NCBI GenBank assembly: GCA_035578175.1
Contig: JAQMRL010000007.1
Span: forward strand, 49,982,727-50,046,726
From: Catonia carolina
Lineage: Eukaryota > Arthropoda > Insecta > Hemiptera > Achilidae
Reading direction: 5' to 3'
DNA length: 64,000 nucleotides
Shown: one piece after another, positions 47,535 through 58,876 of the stretch
Position numbering within the stretch: the stretch's first letter is position 1
Layout: each line of letters opens with the position of its first letter
The notes under the pieces: generated by a model
The model's database searches: none
Told to the model about the DNA's origin: nothing
What the model saw: only the letters and a program-made list of their open reading frames with translations
Translations under genes and position numbers: made by a program

Positions 47535-47775
47535 ATTTCCTGGAATGAATTTTCATAGGGTTTAACAAACGCCGGACAACGAAACAGTGCTTTCCATCTA
47601 TTACGATGACGTAGATTAGAGATTTAATAATTAGGTTCGTGAAACGTAGACCAATCAATTTTCATAAAGCAGGTCTCTGACCTATGTTATAATTTTAGTT
47701 GGAAGGTTTTTATTAGTTTGGCGGAGATATAAAGAAAATAAGATATTTTTAAGCAAAATACACGACTATTGTGTT
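47535..47775 (+). repeat. Dispersed repeat, copy 2
   Basis: Partner of 46680-46972. The pair brackets the tandem duplication at 47133-47390. Confidence 0.75.
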
Positions 47776-48012
47776 TTACAAAAATAAGGTTAGAAATGTT
47801 GTTATGTATAGGGCCTATTGAAGAATATTTTGGTAGGTTAAGTTACAATTCTGAAGTGATATACCTGTTTATGCTTTAAGATTAAGTTATTTGTTATAAT
47901 GGGTTACATCTTAATCTTTACTACAATAGGTATTTCTTTATTGATTGATTGTAAGCTATGACTGTTAATTTGTGCATGTGTGTGCGTTAGTGTGATTGTG
48001 AGTGATGACCAT

Positions 48013-48049
<37 letters not shown>

Positions 48050-48115
48050 GTGTGAATAAGGGGAATGAATCACAACTGAATCTTTTGTCTGACTCCTCTC
48101 TTGTTTGCATTGCAG
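47776..48115. other. spacer with GT microsatellite at about 48012-48053
   Basis: A GT tract not in a family A copy. Its right end (48081-48115) is pyrimidine-rich, as expected upstream of a splice acceptor. Confidence 0.5.
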
Positions 48116-48188
48116 ACTGCCAGATGCGCAATGTTAACGTGAGAGCAGTCCACGCGAAACGAAGAAAACCACCCTCCTCTTCATGCTT
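48116..48188 (+). CDS. possible internal coding exon
   Basis: An acceptor (tctcttgtttgcattgcag) and a donor (CTT|GTGAGT) bound 73 GC-richer bases. The open frame reads CQMRNVNVRAVHAKRRKPPS followed by SSC, starting two bases into a codon and ending two bases into the next. The peptide is basic and not recognised. The next candidate exon (49040-49063) keeps this phase. It may instead be a non-coding exon or chance. The flanking 48195-48360 is also GC-rich but has no clear splice sites. Confidence 0.35.
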
Positions 48189-48194
48189 GTGAGT

Positions 48195-49039
48195 CAAGTG
48201 AACCTCTCTCTCTCACTCTGTACCAATGTCTCGTATTATCATTCTTTCTAGTCAGACTGATTGCGCTTAGATCTCCTCCTAGCCCCTCGCCCTCGCCGCC
48301 CGGCTGCCCCGCCAAACTCCCGAACCCAAAACCCAATGCTTCTTCATCAATGCATGTAAAATACCCAGTGTGTAAACCCAATGTTGCCTTGCATCTTGCT
48401 AGTTGGTTAGTATTACTAGTTCAGTCAGGTTTTATTAACGTTTATTTATATTTAAATACACAAATATGCGCGACCTCGAAAAGTTAAAAAAAAAATATTA
48501 AAATCTATGTGTTTGTTGTTAATTGTTATAATAATTACGAATCAGTAAAATTATTATTACTATATTTATATATATATATAAATATATATTATTATTAAAT
48601 TATAAAAACTAAATTTATATACAAAAAACATTCACACAAAAATATCTCTAATAAAAAACTTTTATATAAAAAATATATATATTTAAAAATTTATTACATA
48701 TTTTAATTATTATAATAAAAATACGTTTAATAATATATTTTTATTAATAATCTTATTATTATTTTATAAAAATAATAATAAAATTATCAATAATTTTTTG
48801 TATGTATTAAAGTGTAAATTATATTTATATTAAATATATATTAGCTGTTATATAAATGTTTCTAAGTGTTGGATTGTTAATATAGTTTTTTAAACGTCTT
48901 ATGAATGATATGTTTGTTTTATATATATTTGTTATAAATTTATTTAATTCATTATATAAATAAGTATACATTATTTTAGTTTAAATGTGTATAAAATTAT
49001 ATATTCGTATCTGTAATTTAGTGTTTTCTTTATTTTCAG
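48195..49039. other. GC-rich patch then extremely AT-rich DNA
   Basis: At 48260-48330 there is a C-rich patch (cctcgccctcgccgcccggc). At about 48510-49010 the sequence is almost only A and T, with no feature. Consistent with an intron, but not proof. Confidence 0.4.
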
Positions 49040-49063
49040 CTGCTCAGATCCCACAGCGAGGCA
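49040..49063 (+). CDS. possible 24-base microexon
   Basis: A strong acceptor (gttttctttattttcag) and a consensus donor (GCA|GTAAGT) enclose 24 bases, a multiple of three. Continuing the phase of 48116-48188 it would add FCSDPTAR and part of a codon. Microexons of this size are known in neuronal genes, but no gene is identified here. Confidence 0.35.
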
Positions 49064-49069
49064 GTAAGT

Positions 49070-49513
49070 ACACAACAATCTATCTCCCTATTTGTAAGTA
49101 ATAAAAGAATAATAAAATTTAATTAATTGATGCACACAATTATATTCACGGTTAATCTAGGTTAATCTTAATTTTAGGTTAAACTATAGATGCACCTGCA
49201 ATATTTTTATTTATTTTTGGTGATTTAATATCGAAACTCAGGGTGATTATAAATGAAAAATACACTTTTAGTAGCTTACAAAAATTCCATATTTTACAAG
49301 TTGAATTGATTACTTACATGATTATACGAAAGATTGTAAAGTTATATTTATAAATTTTCAATATGTACACCGTTTCTAACACGAAATATATCAACGCGGT
49401 ATTCCAATTCGTCCCAAACACACGCTAGCATATTCCGGTCAATGATAATAATGACATTTGTTTACGTTGTTTTTAACTTATCTACAAAATGAAAAATTTA
49501 AAAGATATAATTT
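49070..49513. other. AT-rich stretch, no gene recognised
   Basis: Nothing supported. Confidence 0.4.
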
Positions 49514-50070
49514 TTAACCCTTTATAGGTCTGTGGGTAGGTATACTTACTACTGGCAATAAGGTCGATTTTTTTAAAGAATAAGCTATGCAGTTCAACCT
49601 TATTGGCATTTTATGGTTTTATAGATGTTCTCTGGTAAGTAGGCTATCCACATATTGAAATTAGCGCGCAGCGACCATTTGCTTTGTGAGTTACCCGAAA
49701 GTGGTAAAGATTCATACCAGCTTACGCTACCATGTTGTTTTGTAGTTACTTTTGTACAGTGCTAAGAAAATTTCAGTTTTTTACCGGAAACCAAGCATTC
49801 ATGGTGATAAAAAGTTAAGATCGCCACATTTTTCTGTTATAAGGGCTACAAGGTGTTTCAATAAGCATTCTTACCACTAAATATTATGTGATTCCCATTT
49901 CAATAAACTTTCTTTGGCAAGTATATTTTCCACGGCTTGACATAAAAAAAATAAATATCTTACTGTTCCGGCACTAGAAATAGCCTACATTATTCAAGTC
50001 CCTATAAAACAAATTTAACATTCTACAATATGTATATTTTTCCCCGTTGTACTCCCCTATAAAGGGTTAA
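49514..50070 (+). mobile_element. piggyBac-like MITE D2, copy 2
   Basis: TTAA at both ends (49514-49517, 50067-50070) with perfect inverted ends CCCTTTATAGG. The 549-bp interior matches the copy at 14154-14713 in opposite orientation. No coding capacity. Confidence 0.88.
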
Positions 50071-50760
50071 CCGTTTCAGCAGAATTGTTTACACAAATGG
50101 CCGAGGAATTTGCAATTATAAGCTTGCTTATCTAATCAATTTGTCTGGCCTGCATTCGCACACCTCACGTAAAAGATTAATTTGTACTTTTGAATCAGGG
50201 GTCTACCAGTACTTTTCGTTTTACGCAAAAACTGTGTTTTGAAACCGCGTATTCAAATCGTAGACTGATTTTATTGTTTATGATGATTTAAAGAATTTTG
50301 TTCTGAAACGTCGCTTTAAAACGGTAACCCGAGTTTGTTATGGCTGATTCAAGTATATTACGGCTTTAGTACTAGCGTGGCAGAGTTCTTGCCAGATTGT
50401 TAATCAACCAAAACAACTTACTGCGCCGACAGCAATTATACTAATAAAAAATTTTAAAAATTTCCAGTAAAGCATAATATTTACTATCATTAGGTAAGCA
50501 AGTTTAATTTTTTATAAGGTAACAAAAATGTTTTTTTTAATTTATAATCACCCAGTATTTTAGTAAAGTTTTCTAGAATTTTATTTACGCTTTTAATCAC
50601 AGTTTCCGATTCGTCGGACGTCCAATAAAATGTTATTACGCATTATAACGGTGCATACGTGCAAATAATTATATTTGCACTTACGCAAAGTGACTGAAAC
50701 CCAGTAACTGAGTGAATGAGTATGACTGAAAGCCAGTTTTATTCATAAGTAACTGACAAA
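50071..50760. other. unassigned stretch, no gene recognised
   Basis: Nothing supported. Confidence 0.4.
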
Positions 50761-50761
50761 G

Positions 50762-50835
50762 CAAAAACTCGATTTCGAAAAATCGACATGAAAACAATAC
50801 TTTCCTTCCTATAAATTCATACAGGCAAAAGAAAA
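50762..50835 (-). mobile_element. Family A left-end fragment
   Basis: Only the first about 75 bases of the element (cgatttcgaaaaatcgacatg through ggcaaaagaaaat) are present. It directly abuts copy 12, so two A elements sit head to tail. Confidence 0.8.
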
Positions 50836-50844
50836 TAAAAAAAA

Positions 50845-51771
50845 TTTGGTGTGAAACACTCAAACAACTTTCTCTTGCCAATACAAATAATTTAAACAAT
50901 ATAACCTAACATAAGTAATAAAACATTAGAAATAAACAAAAAACTAACCTCAATAAAAATAACCTAATTTTAATCATGAGTGAAAGACGCAAAATGAAAA
51001 TCGACCTCAGTGTGGCTTAAAAATACGGATAATCACTCCTTCACGTTAAACTAGGGTCTGTAGAGAAAAATGCTTTAAATAAAAGTTGTAGATCTTTTAA
51101 TTTTCTATAAATTTAATTATATACATTTTTGTCGTAAAATGCATACTAAGGCCGAAATCTTAAAAAACTCGATTTTTTACACGTTTTCGTGAGAAAAAAA
51201 CAGAAAATTGCTAATTACCGCTAAACTAAGCGTTATACAAAAAGAATGAAATAAAAGATGTAGGATTTTAAATTTTCTACAACTTTTATTATATACATTT
51301 TTGCGCTAAAATGCATATTAAAGCCGCAATATTAAAAAAACAAATTTTTTACGTGAAAACAGCCTGACCAAGAATTTCAGCAAACATGGCGCCTACCCTA
51401 TCTTGTAGAGCATAAAAAACTAAGTAAATTAAGCGATTTTTAAAAAATCGTAGGACCAGTTTTTGAGAAAATCGCAAAAAAGTGAAAAATTACACGAATA
51501 AACTACTACTTCCGGTTGACCGATTTTGATGCCGGGTCCGGTAGTGGTATGTAACTTACGTTTCACGTTTCTAGTTCGTACAATGTTCCGTTCTTGAGAT
51601 ATTATGTATACACACACACACACACACAGACACACACGGACCAATCGCTAAAAACATTTCCTTGGGTTTACGAGCCCTGAAAACGTGTATTTTTGATGAA
51701 AACCTATTTTAAAAAATCGACATGATAACAATACTTTCCCGTCCCTATATTCATGTAGGGCAAGTGGAAGT
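50845..51771 (-). mobile_element. Family A element copy 12
   Basis: Full length but with a deletion near the gattttgatg-ccgggtcc join and a diverged left end (gggcaagtggaagt). Short CA tract. Confidence 0.88.
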
Positions 51772-51875
51772 AAAAATTACAATGAGAAAACTGTAAGCGA
51801 TTTCAAATAGTGGTTTGCATGTGATAAGTTGGTTTGCTACACCTGATAGTTTTTTCTGAATTTTTAAAACTTTTT

Positions 51876-52013
51876 CAACTGGCTTCTACGCCGGGGTCCC
51901 GGGTTCGATTCCTGGTCAGGTCTGCCATTTTTTCATCACTCATTTTCATATATCATCATATCCACCGTCTGCATTAGCAGAAATTGCAAAACAGTCAAAC
52001 GTAAAACAAAAAA
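51876..52013 (+). mobile_element. SINE C (head type 1), followed by A copy 13 in its A-tail
   Basis: It has aactggcttctacgccgggg, a B-box GGTTCGATTCC, the body, and a cagtcaaacgtaaaac tail. The A-run at the end is the insertion point of the next family A copy. The 5' tRNA part is truncated. Confidence 0.88.
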
Positions 52014-52785
52014 TCTGGTGTGAAACACTCACACAACTTTCTCTTGTCAAACCAAATATATAACAATATAACCTAACATTAGTAATAAAACATTAGAAGT
52101 AAACAAAAAACTTACCCCAAAAAACATAACCTAATTTTAATAATGAGTGAAAGACGAAAAATGAAAATCAACTTCAGTTTGGCTTAAAAATACGGAAAAT
52201 CACTCTTTCACGCTATGTAGAGGAAAAATGCTCTAAATAAAAGTCGTAAATCTTTTAATTTCCAATAAATTTTATTATATACATTTTTGTCGCAAAATGC
52301 ATACTAAGGCCGAAATCTTTAAAAAAATCGATTTTTCACACGTTTTCATGAGAAAAAACAGAAAATCGCTAATTACCGCTAAACTAAGCGTTATACAAGA
52401 AAATATTTGAAATAAAAGTTGTAGGATTTTAAAATCTCTACATTTTTTATTGTATAAATGTTTGCGTTAAAATGCATAGCTATTAAAGCCGTAATCTTAA
52501 AAAAACTAATTTTTACGTAAAAACAGCCTCACCGAGAATTTCAGTACACATGGCGCCTACCCTATATCTTATAGAGTATAAAATATTTAGTAAATCAGGC
52601 GATTTTTAAAAAAATCGTAGGACCAGTTTTTGAGAAAATCGCAAAAAAGAGAAAAATTACACGAATAAACTACCACTTCCGTTTGACCGATTTTGATGAA
52701 AATGTTCGTGTCGGGTCCGGTAGTGGTATGTAACTTTTGTTTCAAGTTTCAAGTTCGTACGATGTTCCGTTCTTGAGAAATTCTG

Positions 52786-52838
<53 letters not shown>

Positions 52839-52970
52839 CAATCGCTGAAAACATATTTATTTGGGTTCAGGGGGTCTGAAAACGTGTAAATCCGGTGAAA
52901 ACTCGATTTCGAAAAATCGACATGAAAACAATACATTCCTTCCTATATATTCATATAGGCAAGAGAAAGT
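52014..52970 (-). mobile_element. Family A element copy 13
   Basis: Full length. CA tract at about 52789-52835, left motif ggcaagagaaagt at 52958-52970. Inserted in the A-tail of a SINE C. Confidence 0.92.
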
Positions 52971-53319
52971 ACAAAACAGAAAACAAATAATAACCTGAGA
53001 AGAATTACCCCAAACTAACATAATATACGGAAATAGAGATAGAATTAATCTTTGATGAGCTGACATTTAGAATGTTAATTTGCTAGCTTTTCGAGAAATT
53101 CTGACCTTTTACTTTATGAATGAAAACAAATTACGTATTTTAACAACTAGTCAGAAATTCTGACGTTTGAATGCGTAGTAATAGATTTTCAATAGAATTA
53201 ATAATAATAATACAGTGAATAATTTCAACAATCCTGATTTCAATGAACAATATAACTTAACAAACGGCAATAAAACTATCCTATAATAGCGATAATGTAG
53301 TTTTAATTATTAACTTTTT
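52971..53319. other. spacer, no gene recognised
   Basis: Nothing supported. Confidence 0.3.
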
Positions 53320-54250
53320 ACTTTCTCTTGCCTATATGAATATATAGGAAGGAAAGTATTGTTTTCATGTCGATTTTAAGAAATCGAGTTTTCACCGGAT
53401 CTATACGTTTTCAGACCCCCTGAACCCAAAAAACATGTTTTTAGCGATTGGTCTGTGTGTGTGTGTCTGTGTGTGAACAGAATATCTCAAGAACGGAACA
53501 TCGTACGAACTTGAAACTTAAAACTTAAGTTACATACCACTACCGGACCCGACACGAACATTTTCATCAAAATCGGTCAACCGGAAGTAGTAGTTTATTC
53601 GTATAATTTTTCACTTTTTTGCGATTTTCTCAAAAACCGGTCCTACGATTTTTTTAAAAATCGCCTAATTTACTTAGTTTTTTATGCTCTACAAGATAGG
53701 GTAGGCGCCATGTTTGCTGAAATTCTGCGTGAGGCTGTTTTTACGTAAAAACATTTTCTTTTTAAGATTGCGGCTTTAATATGCATTTTAGCGCAAAACG
53801 TTATATAATAAAAGTTGTAGAGAATTTAAAATTCTACAACTTTTATTTCAAACAATTTTTTGTATAACGCTTAGTTTAGCGGTAATTTGCAATTTTCTGT
53901 TTTTTTCTCACGAAAACGTGAGAAAAATCGATTTTTTAAACATTTCGGCCTTAGTATGCATTTTACGACAAAAGTGTATAATATTAAATTTATAGAAAAT
54001 TAAAAGATCTACAACTTTTATTTAGAGCATTTTTCTCTACAGAGCCTAGTTTAGAGAGAAAGAGTGATTTTCCGTATTTCTAAGCCAAAATCAGGTTGAT
54101 TTTCATTTTGCGTCTTTCACTCATGATTAAAATTAGGTTATGTTTTTGAGGTTAGATTTTGTTTATTTCTAATATTTTATTAATAATGTTAGGTTTATTG
54201 TTAATTATTTGCATTGGCAAGAGAAAGTTGTGTGAGTGTTTCACACCAGA
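53320..54250 (+). mobile_element. Family A element copy 14, near-identical to copy 1
   Basis: Full length, with T-runs on both sides and a short GT tract (about 53453-53476). It shares copy 1's private changes (ctgcgtgaggctg, tagagagaaagag, tatttctaagccaaaa). Confidence 0.95.
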
Positions 54251-54464
54251 TTTTTTTATGAACTTTTACCTTAAAATCTAATGTTCGTCATTTTATTTAT
54301 AGCTCATACAGCAGATACTCGATTTACCGTGCGAATAAGTAATAATTAATAAAGTCTGGCCGGACACCGACGTAAAAACTGAACCTTCAATAAAAGGATG
54401 GGGGAATTCGTATAGAGTATTCGTATTTGTACAGAAATAATAATAATAATAATAAAAATAAAAA
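54251..54464. other. spacer between convergent A copies
   Basis: It contains a short AAT microsatellite at about 54436-54455, next to the copy 15 insertion. Confidence 0.4.
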
Positions 54465-55250
54465 TCTGGTGTGAAACACTCACACAACTTTCTCTTGCCA
54501 ATATAAATAATTAACAATAAACCTAATATTAGTAATAAAACATTAGACATAAACAAAAAAACTAACCTTAATAAACATAACCTAATTTTAATCATGAGTG
54601 AAAGACGCAAAATGAAAATCAACCTCAGTTTGGCTTCAAAATACAGAAAATCACTCTTTCACGCTAAACTAGGCTCTGTAGAGAAAAATGTTTTAAATAA
54701 AAGTTGCAGATCTTTTAATTTTCTATAAATTTGATTATATACACTTTTATTATAAAATGCATACTAAGGCCGAAATCTTAAAAAAATCAATTTTTCACAC
54801 GTTTTCGTGAGAAAAAAACAGAAAATTGCTAATTACTGCTAAACTAAGCGTTATACCAAAAAATGTTTGAAATAAAAGTTGTAGGTTTTTAAATTCTCTA
54901 CAACTTTTATTATATAAATTTTTTCGCTAAATTGCATATTAAAGCCGTAATCTTAAAAAAACTTTGTTTTTACGTGAAAACAGCCTCACCTAGAATTTCA
55001 GCAAACATGGCGCCTACCCTATCTTGTAGAGAATAAAAAATTGAGTAAATGAGGCGATTTAAAAAAAAATCGTAGGACCAGTTTTTGAGAAAATCGCAAA
55101 AAAGTGAAAAATTACACGAATAAACTACTACTTCCGGTTGACCGATTTTGATGAAAATGTTCATGTCGGGTCCGGTAGTGGTATGTAACTTAAGTTTCAA
55201 GTTTCAAGTTCGTACGATGTTTCGTTCTTGAGATATTCTGTTCACACACA

Positions 55251-55295
<45 letters not shown>

Positions 55296-55426
55296 CAATC
55301 GCTAAAAACATGTTTTTTGGGTTCAGGGGGTCTGAAAACGTATAGATCCGGTGAAAACTCGATTTCGAAAAATCGACATGAAAACAATACTTTCCTTCCT
55401 ATATATTCATATAGGCAAGAGAAAGT
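54465..55426 (-). mobile_element. Family A element copy 15
   Basis: Full length, CA tract at about 55243-55292, intact ends. It faces copy 14, forming inverted arms of about 0.95 kb separated by about 210 bases. Confidence 0.94.
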
Positions 55427-55435
55427 AAAAAAATA

Positions 55436-55847
55436 ACACAGTTGAGCAACATTCAAATATTGTAACAGACATGAGGAAAAGACGTCTTAAATTTTTTGGT
55501 CATATCATGAGGCTTCCTGATCATAGAGTTACAAAAAATATGGTGAAATATGTAGCTTCGCTTGTCAATGGAGGGGAATGGATTCGACACGTTAAGAAAG
55601 ATCTAGTTCTGGCAAACATTACTGATAATGAAGTTACCAATCGAAATAGTTTTAGAACAAAAATTAATGAATGGGAGATTATTCCAGAGGTTAAAATTCC
55701 AAGAGTTGGAACAAGATGGAGTGAGGAAAGAAAAGCTGATTTTTCTCAAAAAATGAAAGGCTGGTGGGCAAACAAGAAAAACACCAAGTCCAATAATCAA
55801 TGGTCGTGAATAATGCTCAGCGTCTTCCACTTCGGGAGCTCTACGGC

Positions 55848-55889
<42 letters not shown>
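55436..55889 (+). mobile_element. 3' end of a non-LTR retrotransposon with (TAA)n tail
   Basis: A frame open from about 55436 to the stop at 55807 encodes a C-terminal reverse-transcriptase-polyprotein tail: MRKRRLKFFGHIMRLPDHR, and WSEERKADFSQKMKGWWANK near the end. The RRLKFFGH-x-x-RL-x-D-x-R motif is typical of the region after the RT domain in insect LINEs. About 40 untranslated bases then lead to a (TAA)14 tract (55848-55889). It is 5'-truncated at the boundary with A copy 15. The clade (I-like, by its TAA tail, or other) is uncertain. Confidence 0.8.
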
Positions 55890-55892
<3 letters not shown>

Positions 55893-56105
55893 CATTTTAT
55901 TTCTCACTTATGAAATTACATACAATAAAAAACAAAGAATCATGTTACATATGGAGTTACTGTTTACACAAATCGATAATTATGGTTGCGGGGAAATCAA
56001 CCTACCCAAAAATGGTACGGCCATGTTCTAGGGTAGACTTAAAGAGTGCTTCCCGTTAGGACAGAAGTCAGTTTTTATGGTCCAAAGTATAGTTAGTGAA
56101 CCAGT
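55890..56105. other. spacer
   Basis: 55985-56056 resembles 42566-42640 (ggggaaat-aa-c-acct, ccatgttc-agggtaga). Confidence 0.4.
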
Positions 56106-56811
56106 TTAAGAGGAAAAAATTTGCTATTTTTAGGTACATTTTTCATAGGATTGGTAAAATATACGGAAATTAAACTTTACACACCATAGGTGTTGGGTTT
56201 CTTCTCGAGCTACTGACATTTTTTTCAATTTAATCTTTGGACCATACTATTTTTTTTTAAATATTACGAATAAGATAAAATTTTTACAAATTGTTTTCTA
56301 CGTTTTTTGCGTATTACTAATTTTTGGAGCACCTAAGGAAGTCATAAAAAGTCGGTATATGTGGATATACAAGATAATTAACTAGTAAAAATTTCAGCCT
56401 TGTAGGTTTATTGGTTTCGGAGAAAAATGTACCTAGTGTTAAAAATCTAAATTTACGGGAAAATGCAAGAAGCAAGAAGGCACAAATCAAAAACAAAATG
56501 TACAAAAACAGTCATTTTCGATCAACAGTTGTTTAGAAAGCTGAACCAACAGCTGAGAATACAAAAAACAGTGATGCAGATATTTTAATAACTAAAATCC
56601 TCTTTACACTAAAAGGAGCAGTATAAAATTGTGAAAAATATTCTTTCTTGGTAACATGATAATTTTTCAGTAACTTAATTTTTTCACAAAAAAATTATTT
56701 TTTGGCGTAATTTAATGCTTTTTTCTGGTAGATATAGGCCTAAACTATTGAAAAACATAAAAAACCAAAAATCGAAATTTTGAGTTAAAACCGTCGTGCC
56801 ATCTCCCTTAA
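56106..56811 (-). mobile_element. Family K MITE, copy 2, uninterrupted
   Basis: TTAA at 56106-56109 and 56808-56811. It matches the K copy at 23294-24432 along its length, without the family B insertion. On the minus strand the start is TTAAGGGAGATGGCAC. Confidence 0.75.
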
Positions 56812-57135
56812 TAAACCATTTTTACCAAGAGAACACAGCCCCCCCCCCGTAACCATATTTGTTTGTCTATCATGGATTCGGTAGCAGTAAACATTTCCGG
56901 GAACGGAACCTTCGCGGTTGGAAAGGATGTACTGTAATACCAAAAATTACTTTGGGGTTGGTTAAAGAAGTTTTAATTGTTCGAATTTCAGCCTAATCGG
57001 TCCTGTGATTTTTGCAGCAGAGTGTATTTTTAAAAAGATACATAATAAACGAACAACCTTATAAAAATAACTTGGCTTGATGAAATGAAATCCATTTGAC
57101 CAGTTTGGATGTCGAATGGAATCCAAGTATGAAAA
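56812..57135. other. spacer, possible old repeat
   Basis: Contains a C-run near 56840-56849 and tttccgggaacggaacc similar to 20289. Not bounded. Confidence 0.35.
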
Positions 57136-57139
57136 CTTT

Positions 57140-57323
57140 TCCCGGTTGCAGCGACCGCAACACCAACGGGCCAGCCCGTTGGTATTGTGTTAACTGCAAC
57201 TGGCTTCTATTCCAGGGGTCCCAGGTTCCAGGTCAGGTCTGGAATTTTTCCGTCACTTATTTCAATATCCTTTGACCGTCTGCATTAGCCTTAATGAGCA
57301 AAACAGTTGAACGTTAACAACCT
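57140..57323 (+). mobile_element. SINE C (head type 1), diverged
   Basis: It has tgcaactggcttctattcca, a degraded B-box, ctgcattagcc and the aaacagttgaacgttaac tail. A foldback CCAACGGG-ccag-CCCGTTGG lies at 57163-57182, at the 5' edge. Confidence 0.75.
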
Positions 57324-57703
57324 ATATTAGTTAATAGATATTAGACAGATAGATATTAGATATTACTATTAGTTAATAGTTAATAGAGGGAGGTGAAGTA
57401 AAAATATTAATTTTCAAAAGTAGATATGATTCAGTTAAATGTAGCTCTTTAAATAAATTAGTAGGAGAGCAAGTCAGCAGACATTTTGGTTAGAAAATAA
57501 ACTGTAAGGCGTGCGTCTGGCATACAATGTGTTCGGCACACATTTATAAAGAATAAGGTATTCATTAAATTTTCATCACTGCTGTTTATAGTTATAAATA
57601 GAATCTGGATTTAGACAGACTGCCATTTCAACTGGTTTCTATAATTACACTTTTCTCTATTTAAAAATTTATACTATACATTACGTCAAGATTCGAGATT
57701 TTT
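57324..57703. other. spacer, no gene recognised
   Basis: A short local repeat of agatattaga / agttaatag words at about 57330-57385. Nothing else. Confidence 0.4.
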
Positions 57704-57960
57704 ACTTTCTCTTGCCTTATAAAAATTATAAGTATTGAAAGTTGTTATCATGTCAAATTAAATCGAGTTTTCACCGGAACAATGGATTTTGTCCCCTGAG
57801 CCCGTAACACGTTTTTACGAATAGGCCTGTAGATGTGTGTCCATGTAAAAATGTTCTACACGAAAATTTTCATCAAATTTGGTTGTACGATTTTTCACTT
57901 TTTCCAATCATTCAAAATAATGGTTTGGATGATTTTTATTAAAATCATCTCTTTTACTGT

Positions 57961-58772
57961 GGTGTTGTGGTCAGCGCAACTGAGTTCCATATCAGGGCTC
58001 GTCTTAAATTCGGGTACTAATAAAACAAATGCACCAATGTTATCCAGCTGAGAACGCTTTGTCTCAGCGTTCTCCGGCCAAATATTATGAAATATTAATA
58101 ATTGAATAGTCTATCAATTTTACAAACAAAGTTTGATGTGAAACTCATACGATGACTATCTCTTCCCAGTGTAAATAATGAAAAATATAACCTGACCCTA
58201 TATTAAATCAAGACTAAACAATGTAAAATAAAAAACTTAACTTTATTTTAATCATGCGTGCATGGCACTAAATGAAAATCACTTTTTGACACTAATCTAA
58301 GCTTTTTGGAAAAAACGTAATAATTAAAAATTGTAGTTCTTTAAATTTTCGATAATTTCAGTAATTCACGCCTTTTCCCTAAACCGCATATTAAGGCCGC
58401 GAAATCTCAGAAAACATTTTACTTAAACATTTTCGTAGAAAAAAACATCATTCTTTTATTTTGATTTATTATGATCAAAATACGTAAAATCACTGATGGA
58501 CGCTAAAGTAAGAACTGTAGAAAACCCGGTTAAATTAAATGTTAAAGGTTTTTAATTTTCTATAACTTTATTTTATATAGTCTACTTTTTCTGTAAAATG
58601 CATATTTGGACGGTAGTCTTTAAAAAGAATTACCACGAGAGCACTACCCCTCCCCAAGAATTTCAGCAGTCATGCCGCTTACCATATCTTTTGAAGCAAA
58701 AAAACATGTAGTAAATCATCCTTTTCATCAGGTGCATTAGTAGTAATTGCAGAACACTTGGACGAAACACAA
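57961..58772 (+). mobile_element. SINE C-like insertion containing a reversed family A fragment
   Basis: The head (tgtggtgttgtggtcagcgc, then a B-box-like gggctcgtcttaaattcggg) lies at 57961-58020. The tail (gcattagtagtaattgcaga, acacttggacgaaacac) lies at about 58731-58772. Between them sits the segment 58137-58720, a minus-strand family A copy. Confidence 0.7.
58137..58720 (-). mobile_element. Family A copy, divergent subfamily, left half missing
   Basis: It begins at the right end (gatgtgaaactcatacgatg, actatctcttccc) and runs to acatgtagtaaatca. It matches A copy 4's right half (about 15070-15652) closely, so both belong to one older subfamily. Confidence 0.75.
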
Positions 58773-58876
58773 AAGAACCTTATTTACTACACTTTTTGGG
58801 CTTTAGAAGGTGGTGGGGATCTCATAGTAAAAAGTGGGGTTTTAAAATTACAGCCTTAATCTGCATTTTATGGCTA

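Larger units (their letters stand above)
57704..58876 (+). mobile_element. Family A copy 17, split by SINE which is split by another A copy
   Basis: The left half (57704-57960) begins actttctcttgcc and contains the cgagttttcaccgga and ttttcatcaaatttgg blocks. The right half (about 58773-58876) resumes ttatttactacactttttgg and stops after gcattttatggc. It is old and truncated at the right. Confidence 0.75.

Noticed and set aside
48181..48381. 66-codon minus-strand frame rich in Gly
   Set aside because: Produced by the C-rich patch at 48260-48330; no domain and no splice context on that strand.
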